Positions 10,641 to 22,452 of a DNA stretch of 64,000 nt are shown here, in pieces. Numbering within the stretch: the first letter of the stretch is position 1; every line of letters starts with the position of its first letter. Below the pieces are notes generated by a model. It was not told the origin of the DNA, made no database searches, and worked only from the letters and a program-made list of their open reading frames with translations. Location: assembly GCA_047967505.1 (NCBI GenBank), contig CM106540.1; one strand, written 5' to 3'. Source of the DNA: Dipteris shenzhenensis. Taxonomy: Eukaryota; Polypodiophyta; Polypodiopsida; Gleicheniales. The translations under genes and the position numbers were made by a program.

Positions 10641-11976
10641 CTACCTTCAACAAGCACAATATAAGCCAATACTCCTTGCCTTGCATAGTTGGCCTCTTTG
10701 AGCAACTCTTTCATGGAAAGTATGTTTCTAGGATTGACCTCCACTCAAATTATCATTAGGTATATACATGCCAAGGTGATAAGTACAAATCAACAAATTG
10801 AGAACAAAGTAGGCCTTCTAGATTAAAGACTCCACATCCACAACTCTAATGAGCAACATCATTTGGCCGTACCCTAATAAGTTTGTCATCTACTAGATGC
10901 AATTTTGCTATTTAGTTGATCCTTGATCAAACACAAGCATCATCATTGACAAGTACCGATTTTTCTTAGAAAAATGCTCTACCTTGAATATTGAGACATA
11001 TGAGTTTTTTGGCATTGACTAAGAGTATTAGGGATATGCCATATTTAAAGATGGAATATTAGTAGATCCCATTGAGATCACCGTAATCCATAATTGGTTG
11101 ATGGTGGCACAAATTTGTGCCACCACGTCCAAAAGAGTTTCTTGAAGCATTTTCAAAAGATCAACAATCAAATTCAATAATCAACTCGATCAATCCATCA
11201 ATAGTTGGATCAAACAACCAAATTCAATGGCCAAGTTTTGATAGCCAAATTCGATATCCCATCTTTAGAATATCGAGCATTTAGGACCCTCAGCTATCAA
11301 GTCAAGAGCATGGGTTCATGGACATTCAAAGGGAGATTAGATTCAATGACCATGTTTAGGGGCTAGGATTTGTTTGCTTAAAGCAAGGCCAGGTCTTCAT
11401 GACCAATCAATCAATGATGAGTACTTGCCCACATTTCACAGATATTAAGATCCCACCTACATGCCTAAATATGGAATCTTTGAATGAGTCTTCAAAGGTC
11501 GAACAACTTAAGGGACAATGCTACTATATCATTGACTATTATTTGATCATGTTTAGCTAGGTCAAGTAGTTAAGTGGCAAAACTGGATCAAGATCTTCAT
11601 CGTCCATATCCGAGTACCTTCTATCATGAAGGTTTTCAATCAATGAGTACCTCAAGTCATTTGTGGGAGGGGTTGATTCCATATTTAATAGTAGGCTTGC
11701 AACACCTTAAGTGGCTCAAGAATTTTCCCCCAAGCCCATTTTTGAATATCTTGGTTCTCTAGCTCCATCTTGTTCTTTCATAGAGTTCCAAGGGAACCCA
11801 TCCTAAAGTATTACATCAAGCCACAATTCCAAGAGGGATCAACAGAGATCTCAATTAATGGGGTCAAAGTAAATCCAAATCTCCATAGATCTTCTGATCA
11901 TCAAGTTGATGATGCCCTAAGTCGGATAACCTCTCCTTGCTGGACATCAATTCACAACCCATCTTAATCCAATGTA
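10641..11976. other. Non-coding flank of the composite retroelement
   Basis: No gene recognised. It contains a perfect palindrome at 11102-11125 (see separate entry) and ends with the 5-bp target site GCTTG at 11977-11981, which marks the insertion of the copia element. Short ORFs at 11574-11967 have no recognisable domain. Confidence 0.45.
11102..11125. repeat. Perfect 24-bp palindrome
   Basis: Arms TGGTGGCACAAA and TTTGTGCCACCA with no loop, so it could extrude as a cruciform or be a short inverted repeat. No flanking repeats were seen that would make it a transposon end. Confidence 0.8.
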
Positions 11977-12066
11977 GCTTGTGAACAAATATGGAGAGAG
12001 GAGAGGAGAAGAGTGGAGATGAGGAGAGAGGGCACAGCTAGAGAGCACACCAGAAATGACTAACTA

Positions 12067-15000
12067 TGTTACGTCAGCCATCATCACAGAAACATAAGGC
12101 TGGGTTATGGTGGTGAGGCAGAAGACCAAGAGGGCTCGACAACACTTGCAGTTAGTAGAGACTTTGAGGGTTTAGATATTTCTTTTAGGCCTAGGAATTT
12201 AAGAAGTAGCGAAAAGGGAGAACCCATGAGAGGGCTTTTAATGTAAGGTTTTGAATGGGACACATGGCACCAAAAGATGAGTCCAATTGGCAAGTGTTGG
12301 GTTCAAGGGGGTTTCTAGAGAAAGCCTCAACATGCAAGAAGGTTGAGAGGTCTTGCGATAGAAAGTTGACTCTAGAATCCATGGCTGGGTGGAGAACAAC
12401 AAGAGCTCTCTAAAGGAGTTTGTTACATTGGGAGCTAAAGCCCCAAATAGACCTCTACAAAAAGAAGTACATGCGGTGCAGGTGTTGCCACTTAATGGTA
12501 CTAAAATGTACATTGAGGTAGAGGTCTATCATGAGATAGGACCCACATGTGTTGTCTATCATCGGCAATGTAGCAGACCACCTTTGGTCCTCATGATTTA
12601 ATGAGGATGCATGGAAAAAGAAAGGAGCAAAGTGTAGGAGTGATGGTCGATGATAGTGTAACACATAATTTCTTGAATTACTCATTAATTAAGAAATTAA
12701 AGTTGCCTGAGAGTCCAAGTGCCCATAAATATGTGGTCTCTTTGGCAAAGGGCAATGATAAAAAGGTTTGGGACACCATGATACATGGTGTAGACGTGGA
12801 TATTCAAGGCTATCATGATGCCTTAGATTTCCAAATTATGCATCTCGATCAAACAAATGTTGGTGGGCTTGGTCGAGAGTGGTTGTATAGTCTTGGGCAT
12901 AGCTTAAAACGGAGTTATATTAATAACTCCATTATGTTTAAAAAAGATGGTAGAGTCTTCCAGATTTAGGGAGAACATAATGTGCCCAACTCTCCTCTTA
13001 TTTGTTTGATGGAACTGGAACAACTGCTACACCAAGAAGAATGCAAGGTATATCTCTGTGAACTTACTTTTATTGGTGATTTTATGTCTTCTGCATCTAA
13101 AAGAAGTAATCTTGTTGTTGATAATGTTAAAAAGTATAAATCTTCTTTCAACAATTTAATGTTTGAATCTAAAGATGTTTTTTCGTCTAATTTGCTTGTG
13201 ATGGTTTACCCCCTGAGAGAGAAGTAGATCATAAAATAGATTTGATTCGTGGATCTAGCCTTATTTGCAAACCCCCATATAGGCTTAGTCAAATGAAGGA
13301 ATTTGAGGTCGAAAGACAATTAACTAAATACCTTAGGAAGGGCCAAATTCAACCAAGTAGTCCACCTTGGTCTGCACCAGTTTTGTTGGTAAAGAAAAGG
13401 ATGGTACTATGCGTTTATGCATAGATTACTGAGTGTTGAATAAAACTACCATAAGAAATAAGTATCCTATGCCTCACATTGATGAGCTCTTTGATCAATT
13501 GCAAGGGTCAAAATATTTTACTAAAATTGATTTAAGGTCAGGATATCACCCAGTACGAATTAGGGAAGAGGATGTCCCTAAGACATCATTTCGTACTAGG
13601 TATGGGCATTATCAGTTTAAATTAATGCCATTTGAATAAAAAATGCTCCAACAACTTTCATGACACTTATAAATAGTGTCGTAAGGCCATATTTAGGAAA
13701 AATTGTTCTAGTATTTTTAGATGATATCCTTATTTACCGTAAAACCAAGTAAAAGCATTTGGAACATTTGCGAAAAGTGTTCTAGCTGCTTAGAGATGAT
13801 TCACTCTTTGCTAAAGAATCCAAATGCGAATTCTTTGCAAAAGAAGTGAAGTACTTGGGACATATAATATCCCAAGAAGGGGTTCGTATGGATCATGAAA
13901 AAGTAAGGGCCATATTAGAATGGCCACATTCAACAAACTAGAAGAATTATAGATATTCTTAGGTTTGTTTGGATTCTATAGGAGATTCATCCAAGATTAT
14001 GCTAAGATTATTGTTCTGATGATGGACCAGCTTAAGGGTAAGGGAAGCACCTTCATATGGGATGAACCTCAAAAGAGAAGTTTGGAAAAAATAAAAGTAG
14101 CTATAGCAATAACTCCTATCTTAAAGGTAGTGGATCCCAATGAACCATTTGTGGTTGAGACAGATGCAAGTGATTCTGATGTTAGGGCAATACTTTTACA
14201 AAAAGGTTGACCATGAAAGCAAAAAGTTAGATCATGCCCAAAAGAATTACTCGACATATGAGAAGGAACTGTATGCTATAGTCTATGCTTTGAAGAAGTG
14301 GAGGTACTATTTGTATGGTGCCAAATTCGAGTCATCTTTTATCAAGAGAGCATTAAGTGGATTTGTAATCAGCTAGAGCTTAAAGGTTGAAAAGCTAGAT
14401 GGGCTGAATTAATGCAAGAGTTTGATATACAATTGACATATCGGAAAGGGAAGCTCAACGTGGTAGCAGACTCGCTTAGCCGATTGCCAATTGTTAATAA
14501 ATTGAGTTTTACTCAATTTCAAAATGATTTCCTAGAGTCCTTAAAAGGGAAATGTGAGTTTGATCCTCACTTCTCTGAAATATGGAAAGCAATTAGAAAT
14601 TGAGATCCAACTAATAAAGAGGCTTTCACTGAGGAGTCACATGGAAATGGTGACACACCATAGGTTGGTTATAAAGGAATCAAGTGGAAAAATATATACT
14701 ATTGAAGATGGCTACCTGCTCTACAAGGGTAGAGTATGTGTCCCAGATAATAATGACATTAAGCACCAAATTCTTTTTGAGTGTCATGATAGACGAGTGC
14801 TGGACACCCAGGAATGCTTCTGAAAAGGCAATTCTTTTGGCCTGGAATAGGTAAGGACGTCCAAGGCTATGTATTGAAATGCCAAAAATGCCAGGTCAAT
14901 AAGGCTGAATGCCTTAAGGTAGGAGGTCTCCTACACCCATTGGAGATTCCATCTGGCAAATGGGAAAGCATCTCCATGGAATTTTATTGTGGGTTTACCT

Positions 15001-16382
15001 AGGACATAGAGGGGGCACAAGTCTGTGTGGGTAATTATGGATCAGTTGACCAAGATGGCTCATTTTATTCCTATCAATGAAGATGTTAAAACTCTGGAAT
15101 TAGCTAGGCTATTTGTGGAGCATATTTATAAATTGTATGGGCTACCAGACGATATCGTTAGTGACTGGGATAGCAAATTTAATAGCCTTTTTTGGAGGGC
15201 TGTGTTTGTCAAGTTAGAAACTTCATTGAATATGAGCATCGCAGATCATCCACAGAGTGATGGTCAAACTGAAAGGGTCAATTAGATCATTGAGGATATG
15301 CTTTGAGCATATGTAAGTAAACGCCAAACTAATTGGGAACAGTATTTTCCCATATTAGAATTTGCATATAGTAGTGCCAAACGATGCCAAACATTCAGCT
15401 ACAAGTTTTAGTCCATTCATGATGATATATGGATTTCAACCAAGAGCCCCAATGGCAGTGGGACTCGAAAAGGAGAAGTTTCAAGCAGCCAAAGACTTTC
15501 TTGAAGATATCAATCAAATGCTGAAGTTAGCTAAAGATAGCATAAGAAGAGTTCAGGATAGAGCACAAAGTTATGCAAACCCTCACTATAGAAGGTTGGA
15601 GTTTGAAGTAAATGAGAAAGTCTACCTTAAGGTACCTGAATCTTTAGAATCCCTAAAAACAGGTAAATGTCTAAAGTTGTCTCCTAGGTATTGTGGACCA
15701 AGAGAATTGGAGAGCTTGCTTGCAAATTAGCCTTACCCGAGGTATGTAGAGTATATCCAGTTTTTCATGTTAGGAGGCTAAAAAGAAAATTAGGAGATGA
15801 TACTAATCTCATTGCAAATGAAGTCCTAGTTGAACTCATTGAACCTGCATCTTTACCACATGAACCAGAAAGAATTTTAGATAGACAAGAAAAAAGAACA
15901 CAACATACAATATGGCAAGAATGTCTGGTTAATTGGAAAGATAGATCTGAAGAGAGTTCAACATGGGAAAGGGTAAGCAATCTTCAAAGGAGGTTTCCCA
16001 ATTTTGCATTCTTAAGAGGAAGGGAATGTTATGTCAACCATAATCACAGAAACGTTAAGGTTGGGTTATGGTGAGGCAGGAGACCAAGAGGGCTCAACAA
16101 CACTTGTAGTTAGTAGAGACTTTGAGGGTTTGGGTCTAGGATTGTTTCTAGTCCTAGGCATTTAAGAAGTGGTGCAAAGAGAGAACCCATGAGAGGGCTC
16201 TTAAGGTAAGGTTCTATATGGGACACATGGCACCAAAAGATGAGTCCAATTGACAAGTTTTGGGTTCAGCGGGGTTTCTAGAGAGAGCCTCATCATGTAA
16301 GAAGGGTGAGAGGTCTTGCGGTAGAAAGGGGACTCTAGAAGCCATGGAGAACGACAGGGGCTCTCTGAAGGAGTTTGTTACA
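12067..16382 (+). mobile_element. Nested Ty3/gypsy (chromovirus-like) element
   Basis: It is inserted in the copia 3' LTR. The 5' LTR is 12067-12427 and the 3' LTR 16027-16382; both start TGTTA(C/T)GTCA and end TTTGTTACA. They differ at many positions, so the insertion is old. The target-site duplication is AACTA (12062-12066) versus AACTG (16383-16387). The intact sister LTR at 20650-20664 shows the empty site reading AACTATACACTAG, which confirms the insertion point and that the right copy mutated. The gag capsid region is deleted: protease-linker sequence follows the LTR almost at once. Confidence 0.9.
12428..16026 (+). pseudogene. Gypsy pol remnant: protease, RT, RNase H, integrase, chromodomain
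   Basis: Protease at 12601-12969 has VMVDDSVTHNFL where DSG-type active sites are expected, so the catalytic triplet is altered. Reverse transcriptase follows in several frames: LTKYLRKGQIQPSSPPWSAP near 13320, [20 protein letters not shown] near 13490, and the VFLDDILIY catalytic box near 13710. RNase H (PFVVETDASDSDVRAILLQK) lies at 14145-14205. Integrase has the CQKCQ zinc finger (about 14885), SDWDSKFNSLF in place of the usual DRDSKF, and HPQSDGQTERVN. A chromodomain ends the frame at 15880-16010 (RILDRQ ... STWERVSNLQRRFPNF). At least ten stops or frameshifts interrupt it. Chromodomains in this clade bind modified histones and steer integration. Confidence 0.88.
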
Positions 16383-16400
16383 AACTGTACACTAGATTAG

Positions 16401-17650
16401 ACTATTTGCAATGATCATCATGTATGTGGGCATATGCTATGCAACCAAATATGCAGAGATGCCCAATGCATGGCTTGTATCGAATGAATGCGTCATAATG
16501 TGTCATACCCTATATCGATTTGGTCAGAAGTTGATTAAGTAAGTACTTTGCAGTGGCAATTCCTTTTGCCCAATACTAATTTGGAAGATGCTTCTCACTG
16601 AGCATTGCTCTAGTAGTATCTGCTAAAGTACCACTCTTCCCTTAAGCTCTTGCATTTTGCTGAGAGGAGTATCTACACGTGAATTGTCTTTGAATGCCAT
16701 TACTTCTGCAAAAGTTCATGAATGTTGGAGACATATATTCACTTCCTTTGTCTGATCTCATGACTTTGATCTTTCTTCTTGGGTTTTCAACCATGGCTTT
16801 GAATTCTTGAAATTTGGAAAAGACTTCAAATTCTCTTTTAAAAAATAGACCCAACAATATCTACTATAGTCGCCGATGAAATTCAAGTAGTAGAGTAAAC
16901 CATTGATGCTGTGGGTCTAGGCGTAACCCCATACATCTGTATGAATCAAATCAAAAATACCTCTGGCTCAAGAGATGCTTTTGCCAAAGTTGGTTCTCTT
17001 TTGTTTACCAAAGCAACATGCTTCGCAAACTTTTCCAAGAAACTGTAGTTTTAGAATTCCAATTGCCATATTCTAATTTCTGGGCTATATCAAGCTTTTA
17101 AAATTGGCATGTTCATATCTCTTGTGCCATACTGCGGAAAGTGGCATCGGCTATATGGTTGAGCTAACATGGCATTCAAATATGGTACTGAAGCTAGCAT
17201 TTTGAACAAGCATCCTTCCTTGATTGCTTTTACTACTAGCTGATATCCTATGGATTTGTCTCTGATCATGCATTCATCTCCATCAAAGATGACTCGGTAG
17301 TTGTGTTTCGTCATTTGCCCAACTGATAAGAGGTTCTTGCTGAGCCTTGGAATATAGAGTACATCTTTCACCAATCCTTTCGTACCAGTGAAATTGTTCA
17401 TAGGGACAGTGCCTTTCCCTTGAATTGGATTTGGTGTGTTATCTGTCGTGTAGATAACGTTCTTCTATCTTTCTAATGGTTCATCTCTATAAACCATTCT
17501 TGATGCTTTGTCATATGAGATGACGCACCATTGTCGATGTACCAAGGATCCTAATCTGCTTGATCGACTTGATAACTGCATTCCCCTTTTGAATTGCAAT
17601 CAATGTCAAGATATATTGTTTCAGTCTTCTGAATATCCTCACTTACAAGA
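16401..17650 (-). pseudogene. Copia protease/integrase remnant of the outer element
   Basis: Minus-strand frames give the end of the protease domain and the pre-integrase region (GLVKDVLYIPRLSKNLLSVG, 17300-17370), then the integrase core. The core shows FIGDYSRYCWVYF (about 16850), RSDKGSEYMSPTFMNFC (about 16750), and SSQQNARA followed by a stop where the catalytic Glu region should be. The frame ends at YAHIHDDH near 16430, where it meets the truncated LTR. Reverse transcriptase is absent. Confidence 0.82.
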
Positions 17651-18725
17651 TGCATATTCTTAGGTTCATTGGCATAATGACTATGACTTGAAGGTCCACC
17701 ACAATGATTTCCTCTTCCATGGAAATTCCCTCGATTGCTGCTAGATTGACCACCGCCTTGGTCATACTGCTTCTTGCGGCAATCTCTTTCATAGTGTCCA
17801 AACTAATAACAATAGTTGCATTGAATGTTTGACACATTGGTGGATGCATTCACTCATACTTGGAATCTTCTTCCATTGGAATTATTTCCTCTTGGTTGCT
17901 AATGCCGATGCTGATGTTAACTTTGCTGATGACTTTGTTGTTGATGATGACCACTTCGCTAAAATGAATTGCCTCTGCCTCTACTTCTATCTGAAGTTGT
18001 GAATGCTTGATCATTGGAATGACCTTTGCATATGTGAATGGCATATCCTGAGTTCTTTACCAAGTAACACTAACTGTAATTCTTCCAGTGTTGGAATTTG
18101 CCATTGGATGGCAATACTCTGGACTAGATTCTTGTATCCCTCCCCTAGTCCATTCAGGACAACTTGAACCATTTCCATGGGATTCATGGTCTCTCCTACT
18201 GTTGCGAGTTGATTGTTCTAGTCCTTGATTCTGAGTATGTAAGCAAGACCAGTTTCACTGCTATTGCGGAAACTTCAGTTGCTTTGGTTTCTCAGTATGA
18301 GAATCCTAGAAGTGTTCTTAGGCTCATAAAGAGCTACAAACATATCCCATACTTCTTTTGATGTCTTCACTATGTTGAGCTATCCTAGCATGGCATCTTG
18401 CACATTCTGATGGATCAAATGATATGCATATTTGTCTTTCTTGTCCCATTCTGCCTGTGCTTAGGCAATGGCAGGATCTACTATAGGTGCAAACACTAGT
18501 GGTGCAACTGTAGATCCCATTGCTGGTGCTGCAGCAACAGTGGGAGCTACTGCTAGACTGTCTGAAGGGTTGGAGTATGTCGATGGGAGTACTACTAAAC
18601 CCATCGACATACTCCCATTTGTCTTGAAGTACAAGAATGGTCTCTATTTAGTGTTTCCATGTGTCGTAGTTGGAATTATCTAGCTTAGTAGATGCCTCCA
18701 AATTGAGGTTGCTAGTGGTAGACAT
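17651..18725 (-). pseudogene. Copia gag remnant of the outer element
   Basis: The ATG at 18723-18725 starts MSTTSNLNLEASTKLDNSNY followed by DTWKH and then a stop; KLD-SNYDTW is the conserved copia gag start. Gag continues in several frames to a CCHC zinc knuckle at about 17760-17825 (the FGHYERDC part is readable) next to a Gly/Ser-rich tail. Multiple frameshifts. It contains the 16-bp inverted repeat at 18572-18615. Confidence 0.75.
18572..18615. repeat. Inverted repeat with 16-bp perfect arms
   Basis: GGAGTATGTCGATGGG (18572-18587) and its exact reverse complement (18600-18615) are separated by 12 bp. It lies inside the copia gag remnant and is not part of any known gag feature. Confidence 0.85.
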
Positions 18726-20553
18726 GGTGCAAGATAGTACTCAAAGTGCCTATGAAATCACTGTCTGAATCAACTGTAAAACATTGTCTGCATCAAATGA
18801 AATTTGAAATGTCGTTGAAGATAGAACTGCAGTATATATCCAACCAAATGATGTCGGGAATAGCCAAGAGGCTGTACAAGGCTTATATGATGTGCACAAT
18901 GCTGGAAAATAGCCAAACAGGCTTTACAGTGGTGGCATGTGTGTGTAAAATGAACAAATGTGCAATCTGCCCACTGATGATCAATCGGCCAATGCTTCTA
19001 AAAAACTCTAAAGTTTGCTCACTGAACTATGGAATGTTGGGTTTCAAGACATGTAATGATGTGAAACCGCATGTGAGTAAAGGGACTAACTTCGAGTAGG
19101 AACTATCTAGGAACTTTTGGGCATGGCTTCGATTGGCTACTTTGGAGTATGGATGATCTAATGTACTCTGATCTAGATCTAGACCAACCATCAAGCGATG
19201 AAAAAAGCACCAAATAATTCCTTTTCTTTGTTCATTTTAGGTGTTGGGCCAGATGTGCCGACGTAGAGGCTAATGTGCATGCAAGAAGTGGATTTGTTGT
19301 CAAGGCTCAAAAGTATGTGATACTTGCACCAAAATGTATGCATGATGTAACGAGCACGTAGAGCATGAAAAATTGTGCGTTTTTTCTTTTTGGAGCGCCC
19401 TTAAATTTTTCCTAGATCAAGAGATATGGCTTGGTCTAGGTGGAGAGGCAAAAAAGGGTGCAAATGCACAATGATGATGTGGTAGCGTGAGTCACATGCA
19501 GAGATGTGCCTACCAAGGGGTGTGCCAATGGAGCACTATGTGATATGTCAATTGTGGTACCATGCAGTGCCTAGCAAGAGGTAAGTATGCCTAATAGGAG
19601 GTTGAGTGCCGCGTGGTAGACGAGGTGGTAGATGAGGTGGCCAATCCACACGACAGTTTGATTGGTCAAAGGATGACATGGTAGTTTGACTGGCCAAAGG
19701 ATGATGTGGTACTTTGACTAGTCAATGCTGACTGTACTTGTTGACATGGCAGGTGATGTGGAGTGTGCTGACTAGGCACTGACATGGCACTGTTGAGTTA
19801 GCAATGTTGACATGGTAGATAAGACCATTTGAAGTTACCATGTGTCATGATAAGGTGTGATGTGGTATTCATGGGTCTTTCTTGCTGATGTGGCAGTTAA
19901 CCACGTGGAGGTGACATGGTAGATAGGGTAAGGCTTCCACGTGGCAACTTGTTGACCAAGCCCAAAAGATGGAGTTTGTGGTGACCTTAGGATAAGGTTC
20001 CTGCCACACATGAGTGGAGCTCCAAAATCTTGCAATACTGATGGCATCTTTTAGATCCCATCACCTTGTCAGATTTTTTGTAGTAGTTGGCACAGTCATT
20101 GGTTGATTGGAGTCGAAGGTCACGAGATCATCCTGCTCGTTTGCTGTGGAGCATTGTCTGAGAGACTGCTGGGAGCAAGAGTCATTATTGTTGCTATTGC
20201 TCGTGAGTGCTAGCACAAGTCGGGCAGTCATTCGTTGTTTGAAACCACCTATGGTTCATTGTGAATGCCCTGGAGTGTGGGTGCTGGAGCTCATGTCGCA
20301 TACAACTGTTGTTGTTTGGCATAGTTGGAGGAGTAAATTGTGGTCTACGAGGTTGAAGCATGCTAGTTGCAGTTGCTATAGGAGCCTCTTGGAACTGACG
20401 TTGCAGGTTGTTGTGGATGGGCACCGATGGCAAGCCTCATTGGTGTCTATCTTTGGCTGAAGAGTGAAAGATGTGATGCATTTGGAGAGTCGTTTGCTCG
20501 CTGGAGGAGTCGATTGTGATTTTTTGGTTTGCCCGAGCTGTTGTGAGAGCCGA
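18726..20553 (-). other. Long 5' leader of the outer copia element, with 28-bp tandem repeats
   Basis: This 1.8-kb stretch lies between the primer-binding site and gag, which is unusually long for a copia leader. At 19655-19735 three units of about 28 bp (AGTTTGATTGGTCAAAGGAT...) repeat in tandem. Around 19540-20020 the words TGACATGG and GATGTGG recur many times, and CACGTGG G-box cores occur at about 19903 and 19940. It may hold an additional inserted sequence, but no boundaries are visible and no ORF is convincing. Confidence 0.5.
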
Positions 20554-20570
20554 GTTCATGGTCGATACCA
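20554..20570 (-). other. Primer-binding site of the outer copia element
   Basis: Reads TGGTATCGACCATGAAC on the minus strand, directly after the LTR terminus ...TTCA. The first seven bases match the initiator-Met tRNA complement; the rest differ from the usual copia sequence. It forms a hairpin with 9-bp arms. Confidence 0.65.
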
Positions 20571-20806
20571 TGAACGAATATGGAGAGAGGAGAGGAGAAG
20601 AGTGGACATGAGGAGAGAGGACACAGCTAGAGATTACACCACAATTGCCTAACTATACACTAGATTTAGTTGAAAATGTAGAACATATACAAACCCCTTT
20701 AGGGTTAGGGTTAGGATTAGGGTTTCTAACTCTTTCCTTTATAGCACTCTATGTGTTAGTGCTATACACAATATTGAACATATGATGTTGAGATGGTTCC
20801 TCAACA
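20571..20806 (-). repeat. 5' LTR of the outer copia element, 236 bp
   Basis: Bounded by TG...CA, by the primer-binding site on the left and by the target-site duplication GCTTG on the right. It holds a minus-strand TATAAAGG at 20736-20743. TTTAGGG/TTAGGG telomere-like units follow at 20698-20725, around the expected transcription start. Confidence 0.88.
20736..20743 (-). promoter_or_regulatory. LTR TATA box
   Basis: TATAAAGG on the minus strand, followed 11-38 bp downstream by AACCCTAA-type telobox units (20698-20725). Confidence 0.5.
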
Positions 20807-20811
20807 GCTTG

Positions 20812-22452
20812 TGCACCAAACCCATAATAGGTACAAATATCTTTAACTCACAGAGCCATCCTCATCCAATGCTCGTCCCTTTTAATATATTCCAAGATTA
20901 GCATTAAACATAAAGTAATTTCTAGCTCATATGTCTTCTTTGATGTAAATATGGGGGACATGGAGTTCAGCTAAGAGCATGAGATTTAGTGAAAGATGAT
21001 CATGAAAGACAGCCATAAGGTGGAGGAAAATTTCAAGGTTCGTCTATTGAGGCTTTGATTGATGTAATATTAGTTTATATTTTTATAATTTCCTATGAAT
21101 AACATCTCAATCTTGTAGCACTTTTGTAAGATATGCTCTTGCATTTTCTCTGTCTTGTTACTTCTCGCTTGTTTATATTCTACCATTATTCTTGTTTATA
21201 CTCAAACCATAAGTAGGATAGGATCCATAGCATAATGTACCAGAGTTTGGTATGATTTCAAATTCCATGACACCTTCTAGGGATAAACATGAGCAAAATT
21301 GAGGTTGGGTGTGTGAGAGAGCTCCATCACTAGCTCGGTCATTCTTTAAAGTTTGCTTTCAAAGCCGTGTCAGAATGTCACGAAATCCTTTTCTCCATTC
21401 TAGTTTCAATCGCCTTCTACACTTTACTCACCATTTTAGAAGAGAATTTGATTGGGAACAAATGCTTGAAGGCATTGATCATGTTGCTTCTCTTTACTAC
21501 ACGGATCCTCAAATTTAAAAGTGCAAGCTCACCCATCATAAACCATCACTACTCATGAATAATTAGAGAAATAGAGCAAAAAACCTTTCTTTTTAAAAAG
21601 AAGTTTTAGCCACCTTAATTCCTGCTTTCTATGAGCTTTGTCTAATTGAACTAGTCTAGGTTGTGGTCATGTAAAAAAGCAAGCTTGTTGATTGACCCAA
21701 GTTTGTCTTTAAAGCTTAAGAGTGCTTGAGGATTCTTGAGAAATTGACAAACTTTGATTTGCAAGGCAACACTACCTTGGCTAACATGGTAAAAATTAAA
21801 ATACCTAGAGTAATACAAACTTTGATTTGCAAGGCAAATCTACCTTAGCTAACTTGGTAAAAATTAAAATACCAAGAGTGGGAAAAAGATAGGTTACCAT
21901 AAGAGGATAAAAATACAATAGGGTGGGCTTCGAATGCTTTGTTAAAAGAATTATTTTTCCAAATTGTGGGTGTTAGTATTTAGATCAACAAGTCTATTGG
22001 ACGTTTCTATATTTTCATAGATATTTTGTTGGTATAAACATGGGAGCTATTGTTGGAATTGTGATCATTTCTTTCAAAGATTTCTCCTCAAATAAAGTTG
22101 CACATTTTGCTCCACTTATGTTGGCTTCTTTCAAACTTAACCCTTTAAAGCATCTCATTTTCCCTGTTTATTTTGTATTTCCACACCTTTTTTCCCTTGC
22201 TCATTTGAAACTTTGCATGCCTATAAACAATGGGGAAGCTAGTCATGGAGTATTTGCAAAACAACTACCTTTCCTTGTCATACATGCAATAGGCCGTTAT
22301 TTTATCTATTAACTCCACTCTTGGAGGATGAGTCTAATTGCAATATGCGAGGTAATATTATTGCTCATAGGTAATGAGCCTCATTGAGAATGTGTCTCCT
22401 TGACTAGTTTTGTAATTGGATGAGTAATAGAATGTGGAGGTGCCAAAAAGTA
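20812..22452. other. No gene recognised; 68-bp direct duplication
   Basis: AT-rich. At 21747-21814 and 21815-21882 two tandem copies begin ACAAACTTTGATTTGCAAGG and differ at a handful of positions. ORFs at 21309-21558 and 22040-22312 show no domain. Confidence 0.5.

Larger units (their letters stand above)
11982..20806 (-). mobile_element. Ty1/copia element with target-site duplications, internally deleted and interrupted
   Basis: The target-site duplication GCTTG flanks the element at 11977-11981 and 20807-20811. Both LTRs start TGAAC(G/A)AATATGGAGAG in plus orientation. The right copy (20571-20806) is the complete 5' LTR, with a primer-binding site beside it. The left copy (3' LTR) survives as 11982-12066 plus about 16383-16400, split by a nested gypsy element and then truncated. 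The order on the minus strand is 5' LTR, a long leader, gag, protease/integrase remnants, then the broken 3' LTR. Reverse transcriptase and RNase H are missing, so the element is dead. Confidence 0.88.
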
